DNA from: Streptomyces sp. AC512_CC834
Lineage (GTDB): Bacteria; Actinomycetota; Actinomycetes; Streptomycetales; Streptomycetaceae
Length of the DNA: 64,000 nucleotides
Reading direction: 5' to 3'
Assembly (NCBI RefSeq): GCF_019049325.1
Contig: NZ_JAGMUO010000078.1
Location: forward strand, 1 to 64,000
A program made the position numbers and the translations under genes. This document shows, piece after piece, positions 26,565-36,433 of the stretch (the stretch's first letter is position 1; each line of letters starts with the position of its first letter). The notes beneath the pieces are model-generated. The model ran no database searches. It saw nothing but the letters and a program-made list of their open reading frames with translations, and was not told the DNA's origin.

Positions 26565-28190
26565 TCACTTCCCGCCGGAGGGCGTGTACTCCTTGAGGCG
26601 GTGAGCGACGCGGTCGGCGTAGTCGCGGTACTTCGGGGGAACCCCGCCCGCGTCGTTCACCTTCTTGTACGACGTCCGGTAGGACAGAGCGATCAGCACT
26701 CTGCGGTCGCCCCGCAGACCGGCGTCGAGGTGCGGCGTGATCCAGCAGAGGTAGCGGCCCATCGCCGGAATGGACTCGGCGGGCGGGAACGGCGGCCGGG
26801 GCACGGTCTTGTCCGGTGCGCCGTCCGCGTTCATCCACCAGCGCAGCACGCTCGGGGTCCAGCGGGCGATGCCGTACTCGTTCTTGTCCGGGTCGGCGAG
26901 GTCCGGGTCGAAGTCGCTCTCGACCTTCAGCATGGCCGCGATCAGGGCCGGGCTGACCTCCTTGTGTCCACACTCGTGCGCCGTATCCACGATCAGCCGG
27001 CGATAGGCGGGCGGCACGTCCCGGTCGGTACGCAGTTCGGCCGCTCCGTAGGAGGCGGCGGCGACGCTCGCGGTGCCGCCGGGGCGCGGGCCCGCTACGG
27101 GCTCCCGGCCGTCGTCGGCCCAGCGGACGACGCCGTAGCCGAGCGCGGTGAGGGCGACCAGCCCCGCGGCCGCGGCGGCGAGGACCTTGCGCCGGGGGCG
27201 TGCGCGGGGCCGCCGGAGCGAGAACCTCGCCAGGCCGCTCGCGCCGCCCGTCATGCCGCCCGTCACGCCTGTCACCCGCCGCAGCAGCGCGTCGGTGCCG
27301 ATGCGGTCGGCGTGTGTACGGGTCAGGCACGCCCGCACGATCTCCCGCCACGCCGACGGCAGTTCGGGGGACAGGCGCAGTTCGTGGGTGCCGCGTGCGT
27401 AGGCGATCGCGGCGTCGCGGCGGGCCGTCGGGGTGCCGCCGGGCAGCGGGAAGGACCCCGTGAGCACCAGGTGGGCCAGGACGCCGAAGGCCCACACGTC
27501 GGCGGACGGGCGGATCCGGCGGCCCCGTTCACCGATCTCGGACCACAGCAGCTCGGGCGGCGTGTAGTCCGGGGTGGAGAAGGCGGGCGTGTAGGCGTGG
27601 GTGCCTTCCATCTCCGCGGCCATGTTGAAGTCGGCGAGCCGCACCGAACCGTCCGCCATCAGCAGCACGTTGGCCGGTTTCAGGTCCCCGTGCACCCAGC
27701 CCGCCCGGTGCAACTGGGCCAGCCCGGCGCAGACCTGGGCGAGCAGCACGGGCCCGGCCGGCGGGCGGGGCGTGGCGCGGAGCAGGGCGGACAGGGAGCC
27801 CTCGGCCCGCTCCAGGACGAGGACGGTGGCACCGTCGAGCCTGCTGTTCGCGGGGTCGTCGACGGTGAGGGTCTCGTACATCCGGATCAGCCGGGGCTGT
27901 CGCAGTCGGCGCAGCAACTCCACCTCGCGCTCGATCAGGTCCCGCAGGTGGGCCAGTTGGCGCGGGGTGCCGGTGCCGGTGGGCAGGAACTTCAGCGCGG
28001 CCGTCTGCGGCAGGTCGCCGCCCGTGCCGTCGGCGCCACCCGTGTCACCGGCGCTGCCCTCGTCGTCGGCGCCGTCCGTGCGGTGCGCGGCGTACACGCT
28101 GCCGAAGGCGCCGGTCGCGATCGGCTCGCGCACCTCCCAGGCACCCACCCGGTACCCCCTGGGCACCGGGACGGCGTACGGCTCCGTCAT
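26565..28190 (-). CDS. membrane Ser/Thr protein kinase with extracellular lysozyme-like domain
   Basis: A 541-aa protein from ATG 28190, overlapping the FHA gene stop (ATGA). The kinase domain is closely related to the one at 23656-25017: ATGAFGSVYAAH, AALKFLP, HGDLKPANVLL and DFN (not DFG), with YTPAFSTPDYTPPELLW in the activation segment. An Asp/Gly-rich insert lies in the N-lobe. One membrane segment (VLAAAAAGLVALTALGYGVV) sits near residue 335. The outside ~150 residues look like a lytic transglycosylase/lysozyme domain, with the likely catalytic Glu in LKVESDFDPDLADPDKNEYG and IARWTPSVLRWW. This would join wall cleavage or sensing to phospho-signalling. Function inferred from domains. 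Confidence 0.87.
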   Translation of the reverse strand: MTEPYAVPVPRGYRVGAWEVREPIATGAFGSVYAAHRTDGADDEGSAGDTGGADGTGGDLPQTAALKFLPTGTGTPRQLAHLRDLIEREVELLRRLRQPRLIRMYETLTVDDPANSRLDGATVLVLERAEGSLSALLRATPRPPAGPVLLAQVCAGLAQLHRAGWVHGDLKPANVLLMADGSVRLADFNMAAEMEGTHAYTPAFSTPDYTPPELLWSEIGERGRRIRPSADVWAFGVLAHLVLTGSFPLPGGTPTARRDAAIAYARGTHELRLSPELPSAWREIVRACLTRTHADRIGTDALLRRVTGVTGGMTGGASGLARFSLRRPRARPRRKVLAAAAAGLVALTALGYGVVRWADDGREPVAGPRPGGTASVAAASYGAAELRTDRDVPPAYRRLIVDTAHECGHKEVSPALIAAMLKVESDFDPDLADPDKNEYGIARWTPSVLRWWMNADGAPDKTVPRPPFPPAESIPAMGRYLCWITPHLDAGLRGDRRVLIALSYRTSYKKVNDAGGVPPKYRDYADRVAHRLKEYTPSGGK

Positions 28191-28933
28191 CGCAGTGCCT
28201 GTCCTGACGGTTCCGTGAGGACCACCAGGTCGTCCTCGCGGACCAGGTCGAAGCGGAGCGCCAGCGAGACCAGCGACTCCTTCTTGCCGTTCAGCCGCGG
28301 ACCCGGCTCGGCGGTCTCCGGGCCCGGCTTCAGCCGCAGCTTCACCGCGAGGTAGTCGATGTTCCACTGCACGGACGTACGGGACGCGGCCGGCCAGGCC
28401 GGGCGGAGCCGCTCGACGACCTGGTCCATGGTGGGCAGCGGCGCGTGCGGCGCCCCGCGCAGCCGCGGCTCGCACAGCGCGGCCAGCACCGCGAAGTACC
28501 GCTTGGTGCGGTCGACGGAGAACGCCGGGGCGGTCGGCTCGCCGTCGGTGCCGTCCTCTCCGCGCAGATAGTCGTGGCGCGGCGCCCACACCTCGACCGG
28601 CAGCAGGTCGCCGGCCGCGGGCAGCACGATCCGCGAGAACTCGAACGGCACCGGGGCGTCCAGCCGGCCCGGCGCGACCTTGATGTGCTCGCCGGCGCCC
28701 TCCGGGTTCTCCACCACGTAGGTCTGCTGGGCGGAGAGGTTGCTCACGGTCCAGAACGTGCCGTGCGCGGTGATCTCACCCGCTCTGCGCGACACCCCGT
28801 CGTGCCCGATCAGCAGACCCCCCTCGGGCACGGACCGCCCGAAGACGAGCCGTTCGCCGGGCGCGAGCCGGAACTGGGTACTGGTCTCTTCGTCCTCCGG
28901 GGTCGGCGGAGGTACCACGATGATGCTGTACAA
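28187..28933 (-). CDS. FHA domain protein, partner of the lysozyme-domain kinase
   Basis: A 248-aa protein starting at TTG 28933, with GGGGAGA 7 bases upstream. It is the paralog of the protein at 25014-25757: LVFGRSVPEGGLLIGHDGVSRRAGEITAH for the FHA-like part, and WNIDYLAVKLRLKPGP plus KKESLVSLALRFDLV in the C-terminal part. VSRRAGEI here is nearer a classical FHA SxxH/R region than in the other copy. It overlaps the kinase gene by ATGA. It probably reads phosphorylation by that kinase and may act as a DNA- or protein-binding output. Confidence 0.8.
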   Translation of the reverse strand: MYSIIVVPPPTPEDEETSTQFRLAPGERLVFGRSVPEGGLLIGHDGVSRRAGEITAHGTFWTVSNLSAQQTYVVENPEGAGEHIKVAPGRLDAPVPFEFSRIVLPAAGDLLPVEVWAPRHDYLRGEDGTDGEPTAPAFSVDRTKRYFAVLAALCEPRLRGAPHAPLPTMDQVVERLRPAWPAASRTSVQWNIDYLAVKLRLKPGPETAEPGPRLNGKKESLVSLALRFDLVREDDLVVLTEPSGQALR

Positions 28934-28986
28934 GGTGCGTCTCCCCGTGCCTGACGGCTACCCGAGCCAGCCTAGGGCGACGCACC

Positions 28987-29024
28987 AGGGCCGTGCCCCC
29001 CTCGTACGGGTGAGACACGGCCCT
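28987..29024 (-). terminator. hairpin downstream of the leftward DUF4064-like gene
   Basis: A perfect 9-bp stem (AGGGCCGTG / CACGGCCCT) with inner CCC/GGG pairing in the 20-base loop. It is 84 bases past the stop of the gene at 29108-29719 and upstream of the FHA gene. Confidence 0.6.
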
Positions 29025-29107
29025 GTGACGTGATTGGCCAGAAGTACGCCGTGGCGGACGCCGGTTCGGCACGGGCGCACGCCGGTTGGGTACCGGCATA
29101 CGCCGGT

Positions 29108-29719
29108 TCAGTACCGCGGGCGGGTGAACCAGGCGCTGCCGTTCCTGTTGGCGCAGAACACGATGATCAGGATGCCGAGGATCACACTGATCAGGGCGAA
29201 GACGTTCGAAGCGAACAGGCTGATGACGCTGAACAGGAGGACCACCGACGCGTACACGATGGCGGACACGCGCGCGCCGCCCCGTCCCGAGGCGAACTTG
29301 ACGGCCGTGAATATCGCCCAGAAAGCAAACGCCAGCACGATGACACCGAAGACGATCATGACGCCGGCGCCGATGTCGGCGACGGTGTCCGCGTCCTCCG
29401 CGGAGATGTTCGGGTCGGTGGAGGCCGCGTCCTCGAACTGGTCCACGAACCAGGCGCTGGCGACCATCATCAGCAGACCGCCGATGACCTGGAAGGCGCC
29501 CAGCACGAACAGCATCACGCGCGCGGCCTTCACCGAGCCCGGCATGACCGCCGGACCCGGCGCGTAGCCGCCGCCGTAGGGCTGCTGCACCGGCGGGGCC
29601 GCGGGGTAGCCGTAGCCCGGCTGACCCTGGCCCTGGGGCTGCTGCTGGGGGTAGCCGTAGTTCGGCTGCTGGCCGCCCTGGGGCGGGCCGTAGGGGTTGT
29701 TCGGGTCGCCGAAACTCAT
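29108..29719 (-). CDS. DUF4064-like membrane protein with Pro/Gln/Gly/Tyr-rich N-terminus
   Basis: A 203-aa protein from ATG 29719, with GGAGGAAG 7 bases upstream. Residues 1-60 are a disordered PQGGQQPNYGYPQQQPQG-type tail in the cytoplasm. Four membrane segments follow: VMLFVLGAFQVIGGLLMMV, IGAGVMIVFGVIVLAFAF, VSAIVYASVVLLFSVISL and FALISVILGILIIVF. An acidic loop (QFEDAASTDPNISAEDADT) lies between the first two. No enzymatic motif. It is divergent from folD with ~270 bases between them. Function unknown. Confidence 0.75.
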   Translation of the reverse strand: MSFGDPNNPYGPPQGGQQPNYGYPQQQPQGQGQPGYGYPAAPPVQQPYGGGYAPGPAVMPGSVKAARVMLFVLGAFQVIGGLLMMVASAWFVDQFEDAASTDPNISAEDADTVADIGAGVMIVFGVIVLAFAFWAIFTAVKFASGRGGARVSAIVYASVVLLFSVISLFASNVFALISVILGILIIVFCANRNGSAWFTRPRY

Positions 29720-29992
29720 GGCGGGACTTCCTCCGTCGCTGTCAAGTGCGGGGACGACGCGCGGCCCGACTCGGAGGAAGTCATTACGAAGCGGTTCGTC
29801 CCCCCGGTACGGCCCCGCGGCACTGTGCTGTCCCATCGTTCTTGACCGAACTCTTACTTGTCCACCCCGCCCGCAAGGTGTTGTGCAAGTGCAACAACGC
29901 CGATCATGGGCGGATACGGGTGGAGGCGTCCGCCGGCGTCCGGATGATGGCCTGATTGGAACCCGGGGCCGGTCATCCCCGAGAATGGGGGC
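29720..29992. promoter_or_regulatory. divergent promoter region of folD and the DUF4064-like gene
   Basis: About 270 bases with no gene. At 29880-29898, GTTGTGCA-AG-TGCAACAAC is an imperfect dyad (one extra A) that could be an operator. CTCTTACTTGTCC near 29850 is relatively AT-rich. No riboswitch is seen upstream of folD. Confidence 0.3.
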
Positions 29993-30847
29993 ATGACCGC
30001 CCAGATTCTCGATGGCAAGGCCACCGCAGCCGCGATCAAGTCCGAACTGGCCGCCCGCGTGGCGGCGCTGAAGGAGAGGGGTGTCACACCCGGCCTCGGC
30101 ACCGTCCTGGTGGGCGACGATCCCGGCAGTCAGAAGTACGTCGCAGGCAAGCACCGCGACTGCGCCCAGGTCGGCATCGCCTCCATCCAGCGCGAGCTGC
30201 CCGCCACGGCCACGCAGGAGGAGATCGAGGCGGTCGTCCGCGAGCTGAACGAGGACCCGGCCTGCACCGGGTACATCGTCCAGCTTCCGCTGCCCAGGGG
30301 CATCGACGAGAACCGCATCCTGGAACTGATGGACCCGGACAAGGACGCGGACGGCCTGCACCCGATGAATCTCGGCCGCCTCGTGCTGAACGAGCCGGCG
30401 CCGCTGCCCTGCACCCCCAACGGCATCCTCACCCTCCTGCGCCGCTACGGCGTGGAGATCAAGGGTGCCGAGGTCGTGGTCGTCGGCCGAGGTGTCACCA
30501 TCGGCCGCCCGATGCCGCTGCTGCTCACCCGGCGCAGCGAGAACGCCACCGTGACCCAGTGCCACACCGGCACCCGGGACCTGGCCGCCCACCTCAAGCG
30601 CGCGGACATCGTCATCGCCGCGGCCGGCTCCCCGCACCTGGTCCGTCCCGAGGACGTCAAGCCGGGCGCCGCCGTCCTCGACGTCGGCGTCTCCCGCAAC
30701 GCCGAGGGCAAGATCATGGGCGACGTCCACCCCGGCGTGGCCGAGGTGGCCGCCTGGATCTCCCCGAACCCCGGCGGCGTCGGACCCATGACCCGGGCCG
30801 AGCTGCTCGTCAACGTGGTGGAGGCGGCGGAGCGCAGTGCCGGCTGA
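29993..30847 (+). CDS. folD: methylene-THF dehydrogenase / methenyl-THF cyclohydrolase
   Basis: A 284-aa protein that interconverts 5,10-methylene-THF and 10-formyl-THF, supplying the one-carbon unit used by PurN and PurH. The substrate-site [12 protein letters not shown] contains the conserved Tyr and Lys. [21 protein letters not shown] and PCTPNGIL line the folate pocket. [13 protein letters not shown] is the NADP(H) Rossmann motif. PGGVGPMT is the C-terminal signature. It overlaps the DUF3017 gene by 11 bases. Confidence 0.97.
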   Translation: MTAQILDGKATAAAIKSELAARVAALKERGVTPGLGTVLVGDDPGSQKYVAGKHRDCAQVGIASIQRELPATATQEEIEAVVRELNEDPACTGYIVQLPLPRGIDENRILELMDPDKDADGLHPMNLGRLVLNEPAPLPCTPNGILTLLRRYGVEIKGAEVVVVGRGVTIGRPMPLLLTRRSENATVTQCHTGTRDLAAHLKRADIVIAAAGSPHLVRPEDVKPGAAVLDVGVSRNAEGKIMGDVHPGVAEVAAWISPNPGGVGPMTRAELLVNVVEAAERSAG

Positions 30848-31379
30848 GGAGATCAACGCCGAGCGGCCCGTGGACCAGAAAGAGCAGGGAGAGCAGGCGG
30901 AGCAAGGGGAGCAGGCGGAGCAGGGGGAGCAGCAGGACCTCACCGTCCGCGACCCCGTCAGCGCGCCCGACGCCAAGGGGCGGCCACGACGCGTCACGCG
31001 CCGGTTCCCGCTCTTCACCCGCGACACCGCGCGCCCCGAGGGCGGCGGCCGGGCCGCGGCCGGGGACGCCCCGGCACCCGCCCGGCAGTGGCCGGTGCTC
31101 CTGGTGGTCGGCCTGGTCGGAGTCGGCCTGCTGATCACCGGGCTCGACGTGTTCCGGTGGGGGCTGGTGCTCATCGGCGCCGCGCTGCTGATCGGTGCCG
31201 TGCTGCGCTGGTTCGTGCTGGACGTCGGCATGCTCGCCGTGCGTTCGCGATTCACCGACGTCGTCACCTACGGCGTCCTGGGCACCGCGATCGTCGTGCT
31301 GTCACTGATGGCGCAGCCGGATCCGCGACTCCACATCCCGTTCCTCAACGACCTGCTGCACTTCACCGTGAGCGGTTAG
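30837..31379 (+). CDS. DUF3017 domain-containing membrane protein
   Basis: A 180-aa protein from GTG 30837, inside the end of folD. The N-terminal tail has the tandem [18 protein letters not shown] and is charged and disordered. Three membrane segments follow: [38 protein letters not shown] and [18 protein letters not shown]. The gene is regularly found directly after folD in streptomycetes. No function is known. The transcript ends at the hairpin at 31408-31441. Confidence 0.85.
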   Translation: MPAEEINAERPVDQKEQGEQAEQGEQAEQGEQQDLTVRDPVSAPDAKGRPRRVTRRFPLFTRDTARPEGGGRAAAGDAPAPARQWPVLLVVGLVGVGLLITGLDVFRWGLVLIGAALLIGAVLRWFVLDVGMLAVRSRFTDVVTYGVLGTAIVVLSLMAQPDPRLHIPFLNDLLHFTVSG

Positions 31380-31407
31380 GACCGGTCCCGGCCCTACTAC
31401 GACACGA

Positions 31408-31441
31408 CGGCCCGTCCTCCCCCCCGTGGAAGGACGGGCCG
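31408..31441 (+). terminator. terminator of folD-DUF3017
   Basis: A perfect 11-bp stem (CGGCCCGTCCT / AGGACGGGCCG) with a 12-base loop, 28 bases after the DUF3017 stop. Confidence 0.8.
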
Positions 31442-31808
31442 CCGCCGGGATTCACACTCCTGCACGTCGAACGCCCTGTTCAATGCCTGTCAGAGCGCTG
31501 TGGCACGGAAGTGACCGTTCCGGTACTCCGCTACGCGGTCCTTCAGGACCTGGATTCCGGCAGGAGTTGGATTCCGGGGTTCCGTTACGAGCAGGGGAAC
31601 GCCGGTGGGACACTGGACCACGGGTCGGTGGGCGTGCGCCGGTGCGTGCTCGCGGCTCCAGTGCTCCTGTGCGCCCCCACCCCGGGAACTGAGATCCTGA
31701 TCGGGCGCATCCCTGTGGGTAGCCAGAACGGGTACTTCGCGCGGGACGCCGCGCGTGATGCCGGGCGGGGGAACGACCAGCACGTCACCGGGGGAAGAGG
31801 GGGAAGCA
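31442..31808. other. intergenic region upstream of the HTH-DUF2690 gene
   Basis: About 370 bases without a convincing gene after the folD-DUF3017 terminator. Two short near-repeats, GGATTCCGG and TTGGATTCCGG, occur near 31550-31578. The promoter of the HTH-DUF2690 gene must lie here, but no clear -35/-10 pair stands out. Confidence 0.4.
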
Positions 31809-33188
31809 GTGCCTCGTTGGAAGGCCTTGCCGGATGAGCTCGATCCGCAGATCAGAGAGTTCGCGAGTCAGCTCCGCCGACTCGTGGACCGCAGCGAGCT
31901 GAGCGTCGCGTCGGTGGCCGACGCCACGGGCTACAGCAAGACGTCCTGGGAGCGTTATCTGAACGGTCGGCTGCTGGCGCCCAAGGGCGCCATAGTGGCC
32001 CTGGCCGAGGTGACGGGGACCAACCCCCTCCACCTGACCACCATGTGGGAGCTGGCCGAGCGCGCCTGGAGCCGCTCGGAGATGCGCCACGACATGACCA
32101 TGGAGGCCATCCGGATCTCCCAGGCGCGCGCCGCGCTCGGCGAACCGGGCACGACGGCCGCCAAGTCGGGCAACTCCGCGGCAAAGTCGGGCCACGGCGC
32201 CAGGAACGGCGACAGGAACGACGACAGGAACGGCAAGGGGAGCCGGACCGGTCGCCACGGCGGCGGTGCCCCGGCCGCGACCGGCGTCGCGGGACCGGCC
32301 GGTGTGGCGCCCACGCTGCCGCCGACGGTCCCGGTACAGCCGACGGCCGCCGACAGCCCCGACTCGGCCCTCGGCGCGGTCCGCGACGGCGGCGCCCCCG
32401 GCGCCCCCTCCGGCCCGTCCGCCGGCGGAGCGACCGACGGCAACTCGTGGGGCCTCGCCGGCTACCGGGGACCCGCGCCGGCCGGTGACCGCGCGGCGCG
32501 TTCCTGGACCCGGACCGGCCCCGGAGAGGTGCCGGGAGCGGCCGGGCCCGCGGCGATGCCCGGCCCCGCCGCGCCGGACGGCCTCGGTCCCGCGGGCGCC
32601 TACGGCGAGCCCCCGCACGGCGGCCACCGTTCGCCCAACCGGTCCTCCGGGGGCGGCAACTATGGCGGCAACAACGGGGGCGGCAACGGAGGCGGCAACA
32701 AGCGGATGACGACGTTCGTCGCGGGTGTCGTCGGCGTGCTCGTCGTGATCGCGGGCGCCTTCTTCCTCCTGAAGGACGGCGGTGACAAGAAGAACGAGGG
32801 CACCAAACCCTCCCCGTCACCCACCGTGAGCAGTGACCCTCAGTTGCCGCCGGGCGTGAAGTGCAGCGGCGACGCCTGCACCGGCAAGGACCCCGAGGTC
32901 ATGGGCTGCGGCGGCGACCTGGTGACCACCACCGCGACCGCCACCGTCGGCACGGCCGCCGTCGAGGTCCGGTACAGCAAGACCTGCGGCGCGGCGTGGG
33001 CCCGGGTCACGCAGGCGGCCCAGGGCGACGAGGTCCAGGTGACCGCCGACGGCAAGAAGCGGCAGTCGGGCACGGTCGCCGGGGCCGGTGACACCGTCGC
33101 GTACACCCCGATGGTGGCGGTGAAGTCCGCTGCCGACGCCAAGGCGTGCGTGACGACGGCGGCGGGCCCGCAGGGCTGCACGGAGTAA
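31809..33188 (+). CDS. membrane-anchored HTH protein with extracytoplasmic DUF2690 domain
   Basis: A 459-aa protein from GTG 31809, with AGGGGGAAG 5 bases upstream. Residues ~10-80 are a Cro/C1-type HTH (LSVASVADATGYSKTSWERYLNG). A ~230-residue Gly/Ala/Pro-rich linker follows, ending in a GGNYGGNNGGGNGGGNK stretch. One membrane segment (FVAGVVGVLVVIAGAFFLL) is followed by the DUF2690 domain: CSGDACTGKDPEVMGCGG, VEVRYSKTCGAAWAR, and a C-terminal Cys pair. The domain order suggests an outside sensor tied to a DNA-binding head. Targets are unknown. It is a single gene between two terminator/operator regions. Confidence 0.85.
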   Translation: MPRWKALPDELDPQIREFASQLRRLVDRSELSVASVADATGYSKTSWERYLNGRLLAPKGAIVALAEVTGTNPLHLTTMWELAERAWSRSEMRHDMTMEAIRISQARAALGEPGTTAAKSGNSAAKSGHGARNGDRNDDRNGKGSRTGRHGGGAPAATGVAGPAGVAPTLPPTVPVQPTAADSPDSALGAVRDGGAPGAPSGPSAGGATDGNSWGLAGYRGPAPAGDRAARSWTRTGPGEVPGAAGPAAMPGPAAPDGLGPAGAYGEPPHGGHRSPNRSSGGGNYGGNNGGGNGGGNKRMTTFVAGVVGVLVVIAGAFFLLKDGGDKKNEGTKPSPSPTVSSDPQLPPGVKCSGDACTGKDPEVMGCGGDLVTTTATATVGTAAVEVRYSKTCGAAWARVTQAAQGDEVQVTADGKKRQSGTVAGAGDTVAYTPMVAVKSAADAKACVTTAAGPQGCTE

Positions 33189-34560
<1,372 letters not shown>

Positions 34561-34591
34561 GCCGACCTCGCCGACCTCGACCCCGACGCCC

Positions 34592-34633
34592 GCACGGGCC
34601 CCGTTCCGGTTCACGCCGGGACGGGGCCCGTGC
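34592..34633 (+). terminator. terminator of mdh
   Basis: A perfect 13-bp stem (GCACGGGCCCCGT / ACGGGGCCCGTGC) with a 16-base loop, 31 bases after the stop. A pyrimidine-rich run (CTTTTCCTCATCTTTTTCTC) follows shortly and may aid release. Confidence 0.85.
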
Positions 34634-34815
34634 CCGTTGCCGGACACCCATACGCCCTTTTCCTCATCTTTTTCTCCCTTTCCTCCGTGATGCGCCCCAC
34701 TTTCGGTCACCGATTCGGCATGCAAACGTGGCCGTGGGGCAGGGGCTCACGGTCCCCGAGAGGCACACGTGGGTGACCCAGGGGGGTCGATCAGGAACGG
34801 AAGGCAACAGGGAAC

Positions 34816-36345
34816 ATGGCGAACAGCACGGAAACTCCGGCGGAGCGCGCGCACCGGACCATTCACGCGGGAGGTGAGTGGCTCGCGGCGTCCTCCGGCG
34901 CCACGCGCGAGATCCTCGACCCCGCGGACGCCCTGCCGTTCGCCGTGGTCGCGGAGGGCGACGAGAAGGACACCGACCTCGCGGTGGCCGCCGCCCGCCG
35001 CGCCTTCGACGCCGGCGACTGGCCGCACACCCCGGTCACCGGACGCGCCGCCCTGCTGCGCCGCGTCGCCGACCTCCTCGTACGCGACCGCGAGACTCTC
35101 GGCCTGCTGGAGAGCCGCGACGCGGGCAAGACCGTCGAGGAGGGGCGCGTCGACATCGACTGCGTCGCCGACGCCTTCCGCTACTTCGCCGACCTGGTCG
35201 CCGGCGAGGCCCCCGGCCGGGTCGTCGACGCGGGCTCGCCCGACATCCACAGCGTCGTCGTGCACGAGCCGATCGGCGTCTGCGCGATGATCACGCCCTG
35301 GAACTACCCGCTCCTCCAGGCAAGCTGGAAGATCGCCCCGGCGCTCGCCACCGGCAACACCTTCGTGATCAAGCCCAGCGAGATCACCCCGCTCACCACG
35401 GTCGCCCTGATCGACCTGCTGACCGAGGCCGGCCTCCCCACCGGCGTCGCGAACATCGTCACCGGCCCCGGCCACACCGTCGGCGCCCGGCTCGCCGAGC
35501 ACCCCGACGTCGACCTGGTCTCCTTCACCGGCGGCCTGATCAGCGGCACCAAGGTCGCCCAGGCCGCCGCCGTCACCGTAAAGAAGGTCGCCCTCGAACT
35601 CGGCGGCAAGAACCCCAACGTCGTCTTCGCCGACGCCTGCGAGACCGAGGAGGGCTTCGACACCGCCGTCGACCAGGCCCTCAACGCCGCCTTCATCCAC
35701 AGCGGGCAGGTCTGCTCCGCCGGCGGGCGCCTCATCGTCGAGGAGTCGGTCCGCGAACGCTTCGTCGCCGAACTCGCCCGCCGCGCCGAGCGGATCCGCC
35801 TCGGCCGCGGCACCGAGGAAGGCGTCGAGTGCGGACCGCTCGTCTCCGAGCAGCAGCGCGCCAAGACCGAGGACTTCGTCGCCTCCGCGCTGGCCGAGGG
35901 CGCCGAGCTGCGCTGCGGCGGCAAGCGCCCCGAGCCGTCACCCCAGCGGCCCGAGGGCGGCTACTTCTACGAGCCGACCCTCCTCGACCACTGCCACCGC
36001 GAGATGAGGGTGGTGCGGGAGGAGGTCTTCGGGCCGGTGCTCACCGTCGAGACCTTCCGCACCGAGGACGAAGCCGTAGCCCTCGCCAACGACACCGAGT
36101 ACGGTCTGGCCGGTGCCGTCTGGACTGCCGACGCGGGTCGGGCCCGCCGGGTCGCGGGCCGGCTGCGGCACGGCACCGTGTGGATCAACGACTTCCACCC
36201 CTACCTGCCGCAGGCGGAGTGGGGCGGCTTCGGCAAGAGCGGCGTCGGCCGCGAACTCGGCCCCGCGGGCCTGGCCGAGTACCGCGAGAGCAAGCACGTC
36301 TACCAGAACCTCGCGCCGAAGCCGGTCCGCTGGTTCACCGGCTGA
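34816..36345 (+). CDS. betB: betaine-aldehyde dehydrogenase family protein
   Basis: A 509-aa protein that would oxidise betaine aldehyde to glycine betaine with NAD(P). ITPWNYPLLQASWKIAPAL and VIKPSEITPLT form the cofactor site. The catalytic Glu is in LELGGKNPN and the catalytic Cys in HSGQVCSAGGR. EVFGPVLTV is the late ALDH block. Its place before a choline-dehydrogenase-like gene and a betaine ABC transporter supports the substrate. It starts a five-gene operon (dehydrogenase, oxidase, three ABC genes) with junctions of 88, -4, -1 and 1 bases. No BetI regulator is next to it. Confidence 0.92.
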   Translation: MANSTETPAERAHRTIHAGGEWLAASSGATREILDPADALPFAVVAEGDEKDTDLAVAAARRAFDAGDWPHTPVTGRAALLRRVADLLVRDRETLGLLESRDAGKTVEEGRVDIDCVADAFRYFADLVAGEAPGRVVDAGSPDIHSVVVHEPIGVCAMITPWNYPLLQASWKIAPALATGNTFVIKPSEITPLTTVALIDLLTEAGLPTGVANIVTGPGHTVGARLAEHPDVDLVSFTGGLISGTKVAQAAAVTVKKVALELGGKNPNVVFADACETEEGFDTAVDQALNAAFIHSGQVCSAGGRLIVEESVRERFVAELARRAERIRLGRGTEEGVECGPLVSEQQRAKTEDFVASALAEGAELRCGGKRPEPSPQRPEGGYFYEPTLLDHCHREMRVVREEVFGPVLTVETFRTEDEAVALANDTEYGLAGAVWTADAGRARRVAGRLRHGTVWINDFHPYLPQAEWGGFGKSGVGRELGPAGLAEYRESKHVYQNLAPKPVRWFTG

Positions 36346-36433
36346 CCCCCGGCCGCCTCCTCACTCCGCACGCCCCCCGCCCTCATCCCCGCCCACATCC
36401 CCGCTCATCCGCTCGCCCCCCTGGAGTACCCCC

